Source: Photorhabdus cinerea (lineage in GTDB: Bacteria; Pseudomonadota; Gammaproteobacteria; Enterobacterales; Enterobacteriaceae). Taken from it: DNA of 64,000 nt. A program made the translations under genes and the position numbers. Shown piece by piece: positions 55,506-64,000 of the stretch. Under the pieces are notes generated by a model. It saw only the letters and a program-made list of their open reading frames with translations. It was not told where the DNA came from and ran no database searches. The stretch is taken from NCBI RefSeq assembly GCF_011189575.1, contig NZ_PUJW01000012.1, positions 74,570 to 138,569 on the forward strand, in the 5' to 3' direction. The stretch's first letter is position 1. Each line of letters starts with the position of its first letter.

Positions 55506-56240
55506 TTAATTTTCATGTAACCCACATTCTCGCTTCAAACCAAAGAAACGCGTTTGTTCTTCACTCATGCCAGGTTCCCATTTCTGGGTTGTATGGGTAT
55601 CGCCAACAGAAAGGTAACCTTGTTCCCATAATGGATGATATTCCAAACCATGCTTTGTCAGATATTGATGCACACGCCGGTTATCCCAGTCGATAATTGG
55701 CAGGATCTTAAATACTCCGCGCCGTATAGCCAAAACCGGTAATTTTGATCGACTTTCAGATTGCTGACGGCGTAAACCAGCAAACCAGCTTTGCGCATTT
55801 AAACTTTTCAAAGCTCGATTCATTGGTTCAACTTTATTAATCTGATTGTAACGTTCTATTCCCGCTACACCTTGTTCCCATAATTTTCCATAACGAGCTT
55901 CTTGCCAGGCTGGAGAATATTCAGCACTGAATACTTGCAGATTCAGTTTCAGTTGCGTTGTGAGTTTATCTATAAATCGATAAGTTTCAGGGAACATATA
56001 ACCAGTATCAGTAAGAATGACAGGAATATCAGGGTATTCCTGTGTCACTAAATGAAGGCATACCGCCGCCTGAATACCAAAACTGGAGGAAAGAACAAAC
56101 TCCCCTGGCAAATTTTCCAGTGCCCAGTTTACCCGCTGGTGAGCATCCATCATTTCAAGTCGTTGATTGATATCAGACAATGATTGCTCTTGCTGTTCGA
56201 CAGTCATACCAACAAACCGAGATAAGCTGAATTGGCTCAT
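55506..56240 (-). CDS. cysH: Phosphoadenosine phosphosulfate reductase CysH
   Basis: CysH reduces PAPS to sulfite with thioredoxin. The ATG at 56240 (after AGGAGGCGGT) gives 244 residues, as in E. coli. It has the PAPS-binding FVLSSSFGIQAAVCLHLV and LTDTGYMFPETYRF, and the C-terminal catalytic motif KRECGLHEN. It overlaps the cysI stop codon (ATGA). Confidence 0.97.
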   Translation of the reverse strand: MSQFSLSRFVGMTVEQQEQSLSDINQRLEMMDAHQRVNWALENLPGEFVLSSSFGIQAAVCLHLVTQEYPDIPVILTDTGYMFPETYRFIDKLTTQLKLNLQVFSAEYSPAWQEARYGKLWEQGVAGIERYNQINKVEPMNRALKSLNAQSWFAGLRRQQSESRSKLPVLAIRRGVFKILPIIDWDNRRVHQYLTKHGLEYHPLWEQGYLSVGDTHTTQKWEPGMSEEQTRFFGLKRECGLHEN

Positions 56241-57967
56241 ACCGCCTCCTGCCAATCATAAAAATCGCTGGCTGAGTCCAATACCGGCTTAATAATATCC
56301 GTGCGGATTAGGAAATCGCCAAAACCTTCGTTTGGCCGCTGCTCTGTCGCCCAACGCCCAATAAGTTCATCCATAATAGATAAGATCTCTTGTGAGCTGA
56401 TATTTTCTTTATACATCCGTGGAATACGAGTGCCAATCCGGTTACCACCAAGATGGAGGTTATAACGATCAAGCGCTTTGCCGACCAACCCTACCTCCGC
56501 CAACATCGCTCTACCACAACCATTCGGACAACCTGTCACTCGCAAAACAATATGTTCATCACCCACACCATGTTTATTCATCAATTGTTCAATATGGGTG
56601 ACAAACTCCGGTAAGAAACGTTCAGCCTCAGCCATTGCCAACGGGCAAGTTGGAAAAGAGACACAAGCCATTGAGTTCTCACGCTGAACTGTGGTTTTAC
56701 CATCAATCAACCCATGCTCACGAGCAATGGTTTCAATGCGTTGTTTCTCACTTTCAGGAATACCAGCAATGATTAAGTTCTGATTGGCCGTCAGGCGAAA
56801 ATCCCCTTTATGTATTTTTGCAATTTCAGCAATGCCACTTTTCAGCGGTCTATCTGGATAGTCCAAAAGGCGACCATTCTCGATAAACAGCGTCAAATGC
56901 CATTTATCATCAATGCCTTTCAACCAGCCAATTTGATCACCACGACCAGTAAATTCATAAGGCCGGATTGCCTCAAATTTCACGCCAGCGCGTCTTTCTA
57001 CCTCTTCTTTAAAAGTATCAACACCCACCCGCTCCAACGTATATTTGGTTTTGGCATTTTTACGCTCAGTCCGGTTACCCCAATCACGCTGAGTTGTCAC
57101 CACAGCTTCAGCAATCGCCAGTGTATGCTCAAGGGGAATATAGCCAAATTCACTCGCCATACGCGGATAGGTATTTTTATCGCCATGAGTCATCGCTAAA
57201 CCACCACCCACCAGCACGTTAAAACCAACCAGCTTGTCACCTTCTGAAATGGCAACAAAGTTTAGATCGTTGGCATGTAGATCAACATCATTCTGCGGCG
57301 GAATAACTACCGTGGTCTTAAATTTTCGCGGCAAATAAGTAGGCCCCAGAATCGGCTCTTCATCGGTCGTCGCAACTTTTTCTTTATCCAACCAGAGTTC
57401 AGCATAAGCACGGGTACGTGGCAGCAGGTGTTCTGAGATTTTTTTTGCCCATTCGTAGGCTTGCTGATGCAGCTCTGATTGAATAGGGTTTGAGGTACAA
57501 AGCACATTTCGGTTAACATCATTCGCCGTCGCAAGCGAATCCAAACCGACCTGATTCAGCAACTGATGCACAGGTTTTACATTTCCTTTCAAAATGCCAT
57601 GAAATTGAAATGTCTGGCGATTAGTCAACCGGATACTACCGTAGAGCGTGTTCTCTTCTGCAAATTTATCAATCCCCAGCCATTGCTGTGGTGTAATAAC
57701 GCCACCAGGCAAACGACAGCGCAACATCATTGCATGACGAGGTTCCAGCTTTTGCTCTGCTCGTTCGACACGGATATCACGATCATCCTGCTGATACATG
57801 CCATGAAAACGAATCAACAGGAAATTGTCTCCTTCAAAACCTCCTGTCAAACCATTAGTTAAATCTTCGCTGATCGTACCTCGCAAGAAGTTGCTCTCTC
57901 GCTTCATTCGCTCACTGTCAGCCAGCTTACCTTCGACAATCAAAGGACCATGTTGTTTATCACTCAT
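56237..57967 (-). CDS. cysI: Sulfite reductase hemoprotein CysI
   Basis: CysI carries siroheme and a [4Fe-4S] cluster and reduces sulfite to sulfide with six electrons. The 576-residue protein has RHAMMLRCRLPGGVITPQQW, the NVLVGGGLAMTHGDKNTYPR segment, and the cluster cysteines in CVSFPTCPLAMAEAER and VTGCPNGCGRAMLAEVG. It overlaps cysJ (TAATG) and cysH (ATGA), which indicates translational coupling. Confidence 0.97.
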   Translation of the reverse strand: MSDKQHGPLIVEGKLADSERMKRESNFLRGTISEDLTNGLTGGFEGDNFLLIRFHGMYQQDDRDIRVERAEQKLEPRHAMMLRCRLPGGVITPQQWLGIDKFAEENTLYGSIRLTNRQTFQFHGILKGNVKPVHQLLNQVGLDSLATANDVNRNVLCTSNPIQSELHQQAYEWAKKISEHLLPRTRAYAELWLDKEKVATTDEEPILGPTYLPRKFKTTVVIPPQNDVDLHANDLNFVAISEGDKLVGFNVLVGGGLAMTHGDKNTYPRMASEFGYIPLEHTLAIAEAVVTTQRDWGNRTERKNAKTKYTLERVGVDTFKEEVERRAGVKFEAIRPYEFTGRGDQIGWLKGIDDKWHLTLFIENGRLLDYPDRPLKSGIAEIAKIHKGDFRLTANQNLIIAGIPESEKQRIETIAREHGLIDGKTTVQRENSMACVSFPTCPLAMAEAERFLPEFVTHIEQLMNKHGVGDEHIVLRVTGCPNGCGRAMLAEVGLVGKALDRYNLHLGGNRIGTRIPRMYKENISSQEILSIMDELIGRWATEQRPNEGFGDFLIRTDIIKPVLDSASDFYDWQEAV

Positions 57968-59769
57968 TAGTACACATCTCTCTGATAACGGCGCTCAAGG
58001 CGCAGTTCACTTAAGAATTCATCTGCCTGTTCGGTATCCATGCCACCATGCTCAGAAATAATATCCAACAATGTATGCTCTACATCTTTCGCCATGCGGT
58101 TTGCGTCACCACACACATACAGATGTGCACCTTCCTTTATCCAGCGCCATACTTCTTCACCCTGCTCACGCAGTTTGTCTTGTACATAAACTTTATGCTG
58201 CTGATCGCGGGACCATGCCAGATCAATGCGGGTTAACAGGCCCTCTTTCACATAACGTTGCCATTCCACTTGATAGAGAAAATCTTCAGTAAAATGTGGA
58301 TTACCAAAGAACAACCAATTTTTCCCCTCTGCTCCATCTGCATCTCTTTGCTGCATAAATGCCCGGAATGGGGCAATCCCGGTTCCCGGTCCAATCATAA
58401 TGACAGGTGTTTGTGGATCGGTCGGCAAACGAAAATTGTCGTTATGTTCAATAAAAATACGAATGTCACTCTCTTCCGATAAACAATCCGCTAAGTAGCC
58501 AGACGCGCCGCCAGTACGAGCGCGTCCATCAATTTCATAACGAACGACACCTACTGTAATATGAACTTCATTTTCTACTTCAGCCTGGGAGGAAGAAATT
58601 GAATAGAGCCTTGGTGTCAGCGGTCGCAGTAAATCGATAAACTGCTGTGCTTCGGGCTGAGAAGCAGCCTCTCTTACCATATCGGCAATAGGTTTATTGT
58701 GAGCGTATTGCTGTAATGCCTGTTTATCGGCAATCAGAGAAAGCAACTTTTCATCTTTCGCCAGAACAGCGTATTTTTCTACAATCACACTGGTATTTTG
58801 AGTGAGTTCAACATGGCTGATCAACGCTTCTGTTAATGATAATTTCTGTCCATTAATCTCAACAGGTTCTGTTCCTTTCAACCAGAGCAGATTCAAAACT
58901 TCATCCACCAGATCTGGATCATTTTCAAACCAAACTCCCAAAGCATCACCTGGCTGATAACGCAGACCTGAATCTCCCAGATCAATTTCAATATGGCGGA
59001 CATCTTTATCAGAACCACGGCCAGTTATTTTCTGACAAGTTGATAAGGCAGTGGTCAGTGGTGCTTGTTTAGTATAAGGAGTTGAGAAAACTTCATTTAC
59101 CAAGCAGCTCTGTGTAGAAACAATTACAGTATCTGTCTGAGCAGGAATACGCTGTTTCAGGATTTCAGTTAATTGCTTACGCCACTGGGCTGCGGCCTCT
59201 TGATATTCCACATCGCCATCTACACGATCCAGCAGCCGTTGAGCACCGAGTTCATTCAAACGGTTATCGAAATCTTTTCCTGCCTGACAGAATTTCTCAT
59301 AAGAAGTATCACCCAGACTAAAAACTGCAAATGCAGTATCACTCAGCTTTTGTGCTTTTTTAGAATGAAGGTATTTATATAGTGCAACCGCTTCTTCGGC
59401 AGGTTCTCCTTCCCCTTGAGTAGAAGCAATAATTATTAATATCTTCTCTTGAGCAATTTGCTTAAATTTATAATCACCAGCATTGACCAAATTAACATTG
59501 AGCTTTTCTGCCAACAAAGTATCACGCAGTTGCTCAGCTAAACGACGAGCATTACCTGTTTGTGAAGCTGAAATTAATGTAATTGTCTCTTGTATCGGGG
59601 CCGCCGAAGCCACAACCTGAGACTGTGGGTGTTGATTCATCATTCCCCAAAAATAACCAGACAACCAAGCTAATTGATTTGAAGAAAAATCCCCAATTGC
59701 CGATTGCAAACGCGCTAGTTGTTCAGGCGAAACCGGAAGAAGTGAAATTGAAGGTGGTTTTATGCTCAT
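57967..59769 (-). CDS. cysJ: Sulfite reductase flavoprotein CysJ
   Basis: CysJ transfers electrons from NADPH through FAD and FMN to CysI. The 600-residue protein has an N-terminal flavodoxin domain (LISASQTGNARRLAEQL near residue 65, STQGEGEPAEEA). FAD- and NADPH-binding modules follow (RLYSISSSQAEVENEVHITVG, VIMIGPGTGIAPFRAFMQQR, LYVCGDANRMAKDVE). It is the first gene of cysJIH and is divergent from queD across a 259-bp promoter region. Confidence 0.97.
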   Translation of the reverse strand: MSIKPPSISLLPVSPEQLARLQSAIGDFSSNQLAWLSGYFWGMMNQHPQSQVVASAAPIQETITLISASQTGNARRLAEQLRDTLLAEKLNVNLVNAGDYKFKQIAQEKILIIIASTQGEGEPAEEAVALYKYLHSKKAQKLSDTAFAVFSLGDTSYEKFCQAGKDFDNRLNELGAQRLLDRVDGDVEYQEAAAQWRKQLTEILKQRIPAQTDTVIVSTQSCLVNEVFSTPYTKQAPLTTALSTCQKITGRGSDKDVRHIEIDLGDSGLRYQPGDALGVWFENDPDLVDEVLNLLWLKGTEPVEINGQKLSLTEALISHVELTQNTSVIVEKYAVLAKDEKLLSLIADKQALQQYAHNKPIADMVREAASQPEAQQFIDLLRPLTPRLYSISSSQAEVENEVHITVGVVRYEIDGRARTGGASGYLADCLSEESDIRIFIEHNDNFRLPTDPQTPVIMIGPGTGIAPFRAFMQQRDADGAEGKNWLFFGNPHFTEDFLYQVEWQRYVKEGLLTRIDLAWSRDQQHKVYVQDKLREQGEEVWRWIKEGAHLYVCGDANRMAKDVEHTLLDIISEHGGMDTEQADEFLSELRLERRYQRDVY

Positions 59770-60028
59770 TATCCTATGCTGCCCTTTACGGTTACCAGTG
59801 TCCGTTATTTTTAATAAATAGGGATAGTTAGTAAGGTTATCTCAGCAACTTGTCACTATTTAAAGAAACTATCGCAATATCAAATAACCAAAACGCCTAA
59901 CCATATTTACAGATTTAATATACCTATAAAACAGTTAATAAGGACAATTGCAAAATAAAGGAAAAAACCGGGTTTAATTCAGAAGATCGGGTAGAATAGC
60001 GGGTTTTTTGAAGTCAGGGAGAACCACT

Positions 60029-60391
60029 ATGAGCACAACGATTTTTAAAGACTTTCAGTTTGAAGCCGCCCACCGTCTGCCACATGTTCCAGAAGGCCAT
60101 AAATGCGGGCGTCTACATGGGCATTCGTTTATGGTACGGCTGGAAATTACCGGGGAAGTAGATCCTCATAGTGGCTGGATTATGGACTTTGCTGATCTAA
60201 AAACTATTTTTAAACCTGTTTGGGAACAGTTAGATCACCACTACCTAAATGATATCCCCGGGCTAGAAAACCCGACCAGCGAAATACTGGCAGCCTGGAT
60301 TTGGGCTAAAGTTAAACCCAAAGTTCCACAACTAAGTGCCGTTATGGTGAAAGAAACCTGTAATGCAGGCTGCATTTTCCGCGGAAAATAA
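60029..60391 (+). CDS. queD: 6-carboxy-5,6,7,8-tetrahydropterin synthase QueD
   Basis: QueD takes 7,8-dihydroneopterin triphosphate to carboxytetrahydropterin in queuosine synthesis. The 120-residue protein has zinc-binding His residues in FEAAHRLPHVPEGHKCGRLHGHSF, with the catalytic Cys, and the C-terminal VKETCNAGCIFRG. The ATG at 60029 follows CAGGGAG; an in-frame codon at 60008 is less likely. It is convergent with queE, the next enzyme of the pathway. Confidence 0.96.
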   Translation: MSTTIFKDFQFEAAHRLPHVPEGHKCGRLHGHSFMVRLEITGEVDPHSGWIMDFADLKTIFKPVWEQLDHHYLNDIPGLENPTSEILAAWIWAKVKPKVPQLSAVMVKETCNAGCIFRGK

Positions 60392-60397
60392 AATAAG

Positions 60398-60428
60398 TTA
60401 CTGCACCAGGAAATCTCTAGTGCAGTAA
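60398..60428. terminator. Hairpin between convergent queD and queE
   Basis: TTACTGCAC (60398-60406) pairs perfectly with GTGCAGTAA (60420-60428), a 13-nt loop, followed by a pyrimidine-rich tail. Confidence 0.5.
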
Positions 60429-60435
60429 TCTCTTC

Positions 60436-61107
60436 TCAGGCAATATTCAGATATTTATGTGTTTGCATAGAAAGCCGCCAATTGCGGGCAATACAAGTTT
60501 CAATACATAAACGGGTAGCATCTTCTTTCTGGCTAATCGGTTGCAGCGCAATAATACGCGATGAGTTGTCATCTAATGTCGCCAATAACTCATCCAATGC
60601 TTCAATATCTCTTTCCCGTGCAACCGGGTGTTTTATTTCATTAGCTCTTTGCAAAGCCTGCTGCAATACCTGATAGCCACCACGCATTTTAACTTTTGGT
60701 GAAACAGTCACCCAAGTAGCCGCAGAGCATTTAACATGATACGTACCACTGGTTTCTATCTGACATTGATAGCCAAGGTTTTCCAATTCTTCAGTCAGAG
60801 GAACAAGATCGTAAATACAAGGCTCACCACCAGTAATCACAACATGGTGCGCGGTATATCCCTGTTGAACAAAAAGTGCTGCAATTTGCTTAGGTGATGC
60901 TTCACCCCATTCATCACTTTCACCCATCTTCAGTAAGACTGTCTCCAACATCCGCTGTTTTTCAGCTTTTTTCTCCCAAGTGTGTTTAGTATCACACCAG
61001 CTACAACCGACTGGACACCCTTGCAGACGAATAAAAATTGCCGGGACTCCCGTGAAAAAACCTTCTCCCTGCAATGTCTGAAATATTTCGTTAATCGGGT
61101 AAAACAT
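60436..61107 (-). CDS. queE: 7-carboxy-7-deazaguanine synthase QueE
   Basis: QueE is a radical-SAM enzyme that contracts the carboxytetrahydropterin ring to 7-carboxy-7-deazaguanine. The 223-residue protein from the ATG at 61107 has CPVGCSWCDTKHTW (the CX3CX2C cluster motif, near residue 31), VVITGGEPC and a C-terminal MQTHKYLNIA identical to E. coli. Upstream in-frame Met codons (61125, 61140) add unconserved residues. Confidence 0.95.
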   Translation of the reverse strand: MFYPINEIFQTLQGEGFFTGVPAIFIRLQGCPVGCSWCDTKHTWEKKAEKQRMLETVLLKMGESDEWGEASPKQIAALFVQQGYTAHHVVITGGEPCIYDLVPLTEELENLGYQCQIETSGTYHVKCSAATWVTVSPKVKMRGGYQVLQQALQRANEIKHPVARERDIEALDELLATLDDNSSRIIALQPISQKEDATRLCIETCIARNWRLSMQTHKYLNIA

Positions 61108-61277
61108 AAAAATCTCTGGTTTCATTAGGTAAGGGGGCATTATTGCAGATATCTATCCCGCGAACATCAATCTTTATGGTAAGGTACAGGGTTTGCTTCG
61201 CTGGGCTAACATACAGCTCGCCGGAGCATTGTGTGCTTAAAAGATATCTAGCACTGAGAAAGTGACAGGAATAAATA

Positions 61278-62660
61278 ATGCAGAATAATGAAACTCAGCT
61301 GAAACGGGGTCTAACCGGGCGGCATATCCGCTTTATGGCATTAGGTTCCGCAATAGGCACAGGGCTGTTCTATGGCTCCGCAGCTGCTATCCAGCAAGCT
61401 GGCCCAGCCGTATTACTCGCCTATTTAATCGGCGGTGCTGCCGTATTTATGGTGATGCGTGCATTAGGTGAAATGGCTGTTCACCATCCAGTAGCCGGTT
61501 CTTTTTCACACTATGCCAGCCATTATCTCGGTCCTTTGGCAGGATTTCTAACCGGATGGAATTATATATTCGAAATGCTTATCGTCTGCCTGGCTGACGT
61601 TACTGCATTCGGCTTTTATATGAAGCTCTGGTTTCCTCATGTGGAACAGTGGATCTGGGTGCTGAGTATTGTCTGCTTCATTGGCGCAATTAATCTTTGC
61701 CATGTGAAGATTTTTGGTGAAATGGAATTCTGGCTGTCTATTGTGAAAGTTACCGCAATTATTGCTATGATTATCGGCGGCATGACTATCATGATATATG
61801 GATTCGGTCAGGAAACAGACCATGTAACCGGTATTTCCAGTCTATGGGAATATGGCGGTTTTATGCCTAATGGCATCAGTGGTGTAATAGCTTCACTTGC
61901 CATTGTGATGTTTGCTTTTGGTGGTATTGAAGTCATTGGTATTACGGCTAGCGAAGCCAAAAATCCTGAAAAAACTATTCCAAAAGCAATCAACGCTGTT
62001 CCTTTCCGTATCCTACTGTTCTACGTATTAACTCTATTTATTCTTATGTGTATTTATCCGTGGAATCAAATCGGTCAGGAAGGTAGCCCATTCGTACAGA
62101 TTTTTTCTAGCCTGGGCATCAATTCCGCTGCGAATATTCTTAATATCGTGGTTATTACTGCCGCAGTTTCGGCGATTAACAGCGATATTTTTGGTGCTGG
62201 CCGTATGATGTATGGCATGGCCCAAGAAGGACAAGCACCTAAATCATTCACCAAACTGAGCCGTAATGGTGTGCCATGGATGACAGTTGTAGTCATGTCA
62301 ATTGTCCTATTGATTGGTGTTATACTCAACTATCTAATCCCAGAACAAATTTTCATTATCATTGCTTCTATCGCAACATTTGCCACTGTGTGGGTATGGC
62401 TGATGATCCTACTTTCTCAGGTTGCTATGCGCCGCAAAATGAGTAAGGAAGAAGTTAAAACGCTAAAATTCCCTATTCCTATGTGGCCAATAGCCCCAGC
62501 GTTAACAATTATCTTTATGGTATTTGTCATTGTATTGCTAGGCTATTTCGAGAAAACCCGCATTGCATTAATTGTGGGAATTATATGGATAGTTTTATTA
62601 TCAATTATCTATCTCTTGAGCATAAAGAAAAATAATTCCAAACCCCATCAAGCCAAATAA
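61278..62660 (+). CDS. proY: Amino-acid permease, ProY-like
   Basis: A 460-residue APC-superfamily transporter with about twelve membrane helices. It begins KRGLTGRHIRFMALGSAIGTGLFYGSAAAI, the substrate-binding helix 1 motif, and contains GEMEFWLSIVKVTAII and FGGIEVIGITASEAKNPEKTIP. It resembles E. coli ProY, a cryptic proline-specific permease, over its whole length. The substrate (proline or histidine/aromatic in related clades) is inferred. A strong terminator follows. Confidence 0.85.
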   Translation: MQNNETQLKRGLTGRHIRFMALGSAIGTGLFYGSAAAIQQAGPAVLLAYLIGGAAVFMVMRALGEMAVHHPVAGSFSHYASHYLGPLAGFLTGWNYIFEMLIVCLADVTAFGFYMKLWFPHVEQWIWVLSIVCFIGAINLCHVKIFGEMEFWLSIVKVTAIIAMIIGGMTIMIYGFGQETDHVTGISSLWEYGGFMPNGISGVIASLAIVMFAFGGIEVIGITASEAKNPEKTIPKAINAVPFRILLFYVLTLFILMCIYPWNQIGQEGSPFVQIFSSLGINSAANILNIVVITAAVSAINSDIFGAGRMMYGMAQEGQAPKSFTKLSRNGVPWMTVVVMSIVLLIGVILNYLIPEQIFIIIASIATFATVWVWLMILLSQVAMRRKMSKEEVKTLKFPIPMWPIAPALTIIFMVFVIVLLGYFEKTRIALIVGIIWIVLLSIIYLLSIKKNNSKPHQAK

Positions 62661-62672
62661 ATAATTTATACT

Positions 62673-62702
62673 AATAAATGCCAGATTATTCTGGCATTTA
62701 TT
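62673..62702 (+). terminator. Intrinsic terminator after proY
   Basis: AATAAATGCCAG pairs with CTGGCATTTATT, a perfect 12-bp stem with a 6-nt loop, followed by more T residues. Confidence 0.85.
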
Positions 62703-62960
62703 TTTACAATATAAAAATTATAAATGGCATTAAAATATCCAGAATTCAATTTTAAGCAAAACATATTAAACCCCATATAAATACAAAATTATAATAGTAG
62801 ATATAATGAAGAAATTAATCTAATCTTATGAGACATTATCTCATTATAAAAAAAACAAATTATAATTATTTTTCAATGGATTAAATAAAATATAAATTAA
62901 ATAAATATTTACTATAAATAAAAATCCATTTCATAAAAATATATTCTCAGAATATAAATA
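62703..62960. other. AT-rich spacer
   Basis: A very AT-rich spacer between the proY terminator and the convergent yafD. No gene is seen. Confidence 0.5.
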
Positions 62961-63743
62961 TTAATAAAAAGTTACAATAAGAGGATTATGATCGGAAGCG
63001 TCGGTAGGCATAACAGTAGCATTAGCTACACTTAACTCTCGGTAAAAAATAAAATCCAACGGTCTTCCAAACGCAATTGTTCGACAATCATCAATAAAAG
63101 AAACTTCGTTGAGATGCAAATATCGGGTAAACCGTTTCAGAGCATTTAATCGCTGCTTACTCCATGCATTAAAGTCACCAGCCATAATTACCGGGCCATG
63201 ATGTAAACGAACATGAGCACCAATATTATTCAGTTGACGGCTATATACATCTACACCAAAACTAAAATTTATCGCATGTACATTGATAACCATTAACTGG
63301 CGATTATCCTGTAAAGGATAAACAGTGATAAGAGCCGATTTAGATAAACGCAAAAGAGGCTCTTTCTCTCTCAATGGACAACAATAAATGGGATGAGAAG
63401 TTGCTAATGTCATCACACCAGAGGGATGCTGTGGCAACACAAACGCAGGAACTTGATCAGCCGTCAGATAATTTGAAGTAACAAACTCAACTAAATCAGG
63501 AGTTGTTTGCGCTTCTTGTAATAAAATTAACTGGCTTCCTTTAGTAAGCTCCTTCAAAACTTTTCGCCATGAAGGGCGCTGCTGTTTATAGATATTCCAG
63601 GCAACAACCCTAAGCCCATTTGTATCAGTAATCAATGGCATTCCTACAGGCAATAACTTCCCAAGCTGATGAGCTGACATAGGAAAGACACGTTCAACAG
63701 GTTGTCCAGCGACATATCTTATTGCATAGGTTTTCTTTACCAC
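62961..63743 (-). CDS. yafD: Endonuclease/exonuclease/phosphatase-family protein YafD
   Basis: A 260-residue protein of the UPF0294/YafD group. It contains VVAWNIYKQQRPSW, LLQEAQTTPDL (metal-binding Glu), VIMAGDFNAWSKQR and ASDHNPL, which are the catalytic elements of the EEP nuclease/phosphatase superfamily. The substrate is unknown. The start is GTG at 63743, after AGGGG. In E. coli yafD also lies near the tRNA-Asp at the end of an rRNA operon. Confidence 0.92.
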   Translation of the reverse strand: MVKKTYAIRYVAGQPVERVFPMSAHQLGKLLPVGMPLITDTNGLRVVAWNIYKQQRPSWRKVLKELTKGSQLILLQEAQTTPDLVEFVTSNYLTADQVPAFVLPQHPSGVMTLATSHPIYCCPLREKEPLLRLSKSALITVYPLQDNRQLMVINVHAINFSFGVDVYSRQLNNIGAHVRLHHGPVIMAGDFNAWSKQRLNALKRFTRYLHLNEVSFIDDCRTIAFGRPLDFIFYRELSVANATVMPTDASDHNPLIVTFY

Positions 63744-63836
63744 GAGAAAAACCCCTTCAATGCAGAAAGGAACTATTAAAACTATCTGATTTTATCAAAT
63801 ATAATAAGATAATTATTGATTTTAATATTTATAAGC

Positions 63837-63866
63837 AAAAAAACCCTGAGATTTCTCTCAGGGTTT
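63837..63866 (-). terminator. Intrinsic terminator after tRNA-Asp
   Basis: On the minus strand AAACCCTGAGA pairs with TCTCAGGGTTT around GAAA, followed by a U tract. It lies just 3' of the tRNA gene. Confidence 0.9.
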
Positions 63867-63881
63867 CCTTTGGAAATTAGG

Positions 63882-63958
63882 TGGCGGTGCGGACGGGGCT
63901 CGAACCCGCGACCCCCGGCGTGACAGGCCGGTATTCTAACCAACTGAACTACCGCACC
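63882..63958 (-). tRNA. tRNA-Asp (anticodon GTC)
   Basis: A 77-nt cloverleaf on the minus strand. The acceptor stem GGTGCGG pairs with CCGCACC, the D arm region is TAGTTCAGTTGGTTAGAA, the anticodon loop is CTGTCAC (GTC), the T arm contains GGTTCGAGCC, and the 3' CCA is encoded. It is close to E. coli tRNA-Asp. Together with yafD and a strong terminator this suggests the last gene of an rRNA operon (aspU-like) whose remainder lies to the right. Confidence 0.97.
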
Positions 63959-64000
63959 ACCGAATTCCTTACGTCCTATGTCGCGACAACATAACACTTT

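Overview
The window reads as a chromosomal segment of an enterobacterium of the Photorhabdus type. It is AT-rich. Its core genes are close to their E. coli orthologues, and it carries three ERIC/IRU repeats and genes for seven-bladed propeller lectins of the Photorhabdus PLL type. The genus is inferred from gene content, not from a marker sequence.

Layout, left to right. (1) 1-3.3 kb: the 3' part of glpT, then glpQ, then epmA convergent to glpQ. (2) 3.4-5.6 kb: three tandem three-repeat beta-trefoil (fascin-like) genes that separate epmA from frdA, which are divergent neighbours in E. coli. (3) 6.4-9.7 kb: frdABCD, fumarate reductase. (4) 9.8-18.4 kb: a type I-E CRISPR-Cas locus with full-length cas3-casABCDE, no cas1 or cas2, and a 16-unit array in which nearly every repeat differs. 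(5) 18.9-24.9 kb: a Fic-family gene with a winged-helix N-terminus, an altered Fic motif and a perfect 18-bp inverted repeat upstream, then a Fur-box-headed sigma/anti-sigma/TonB-receptor uptake system. (6) 25.1-35.4 kb: fucose catabolism (fucA, fucPIK, fucR) followed by a tandem family of PLL-type, predicted fucose-binding lectins: two full genes, one collapsed copy and one 3'-flank relic. (7) 36.5-45.0 kb: an orphan PemK-like toxin, mutS, miaE, a HigBA module, a frameshifted TnpB element, then rpoS and nlpD. (8) 45.1-49.1 kb: pcm-surE-truD-ispF-ispD-ftsB. (9) 49.3-59.8 kb: a decayed YafNO-type toxin-antitoxin module and the sulfate-assimilation genes cysGDNC and cysJIH, separated only by an ERIC and an orphan HicB-like gene. 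(10) 60-64 kb: queD, queE, a proY-like permease, yafD and tRNA-Asp; the tRNA probably marks the end of an rRNA operon lying to the right.

How the parts work together. Sulfate is activated by CysDNC and reduced by CysH, then by CysJI, whose siroheme comes from CysG in the same operon as cysDNC. FucPIK and FucA import and split L-fucose under FucR and probably CRP, and the neighbouring lectins are expected to bind fucosylated glycans. The most unusual part is the CRISPR locus: an apparently intact interference module beside an eroding array with no adaptation genes. In E. coli the I-E locus lies between cysH and cysD; here that interval holds no cas genes and the locus follows frdD. The short accessory islands (trefoils, Fic, lectins, toxin-antitoxin relics, TnpB) sit between conserved core blocks.
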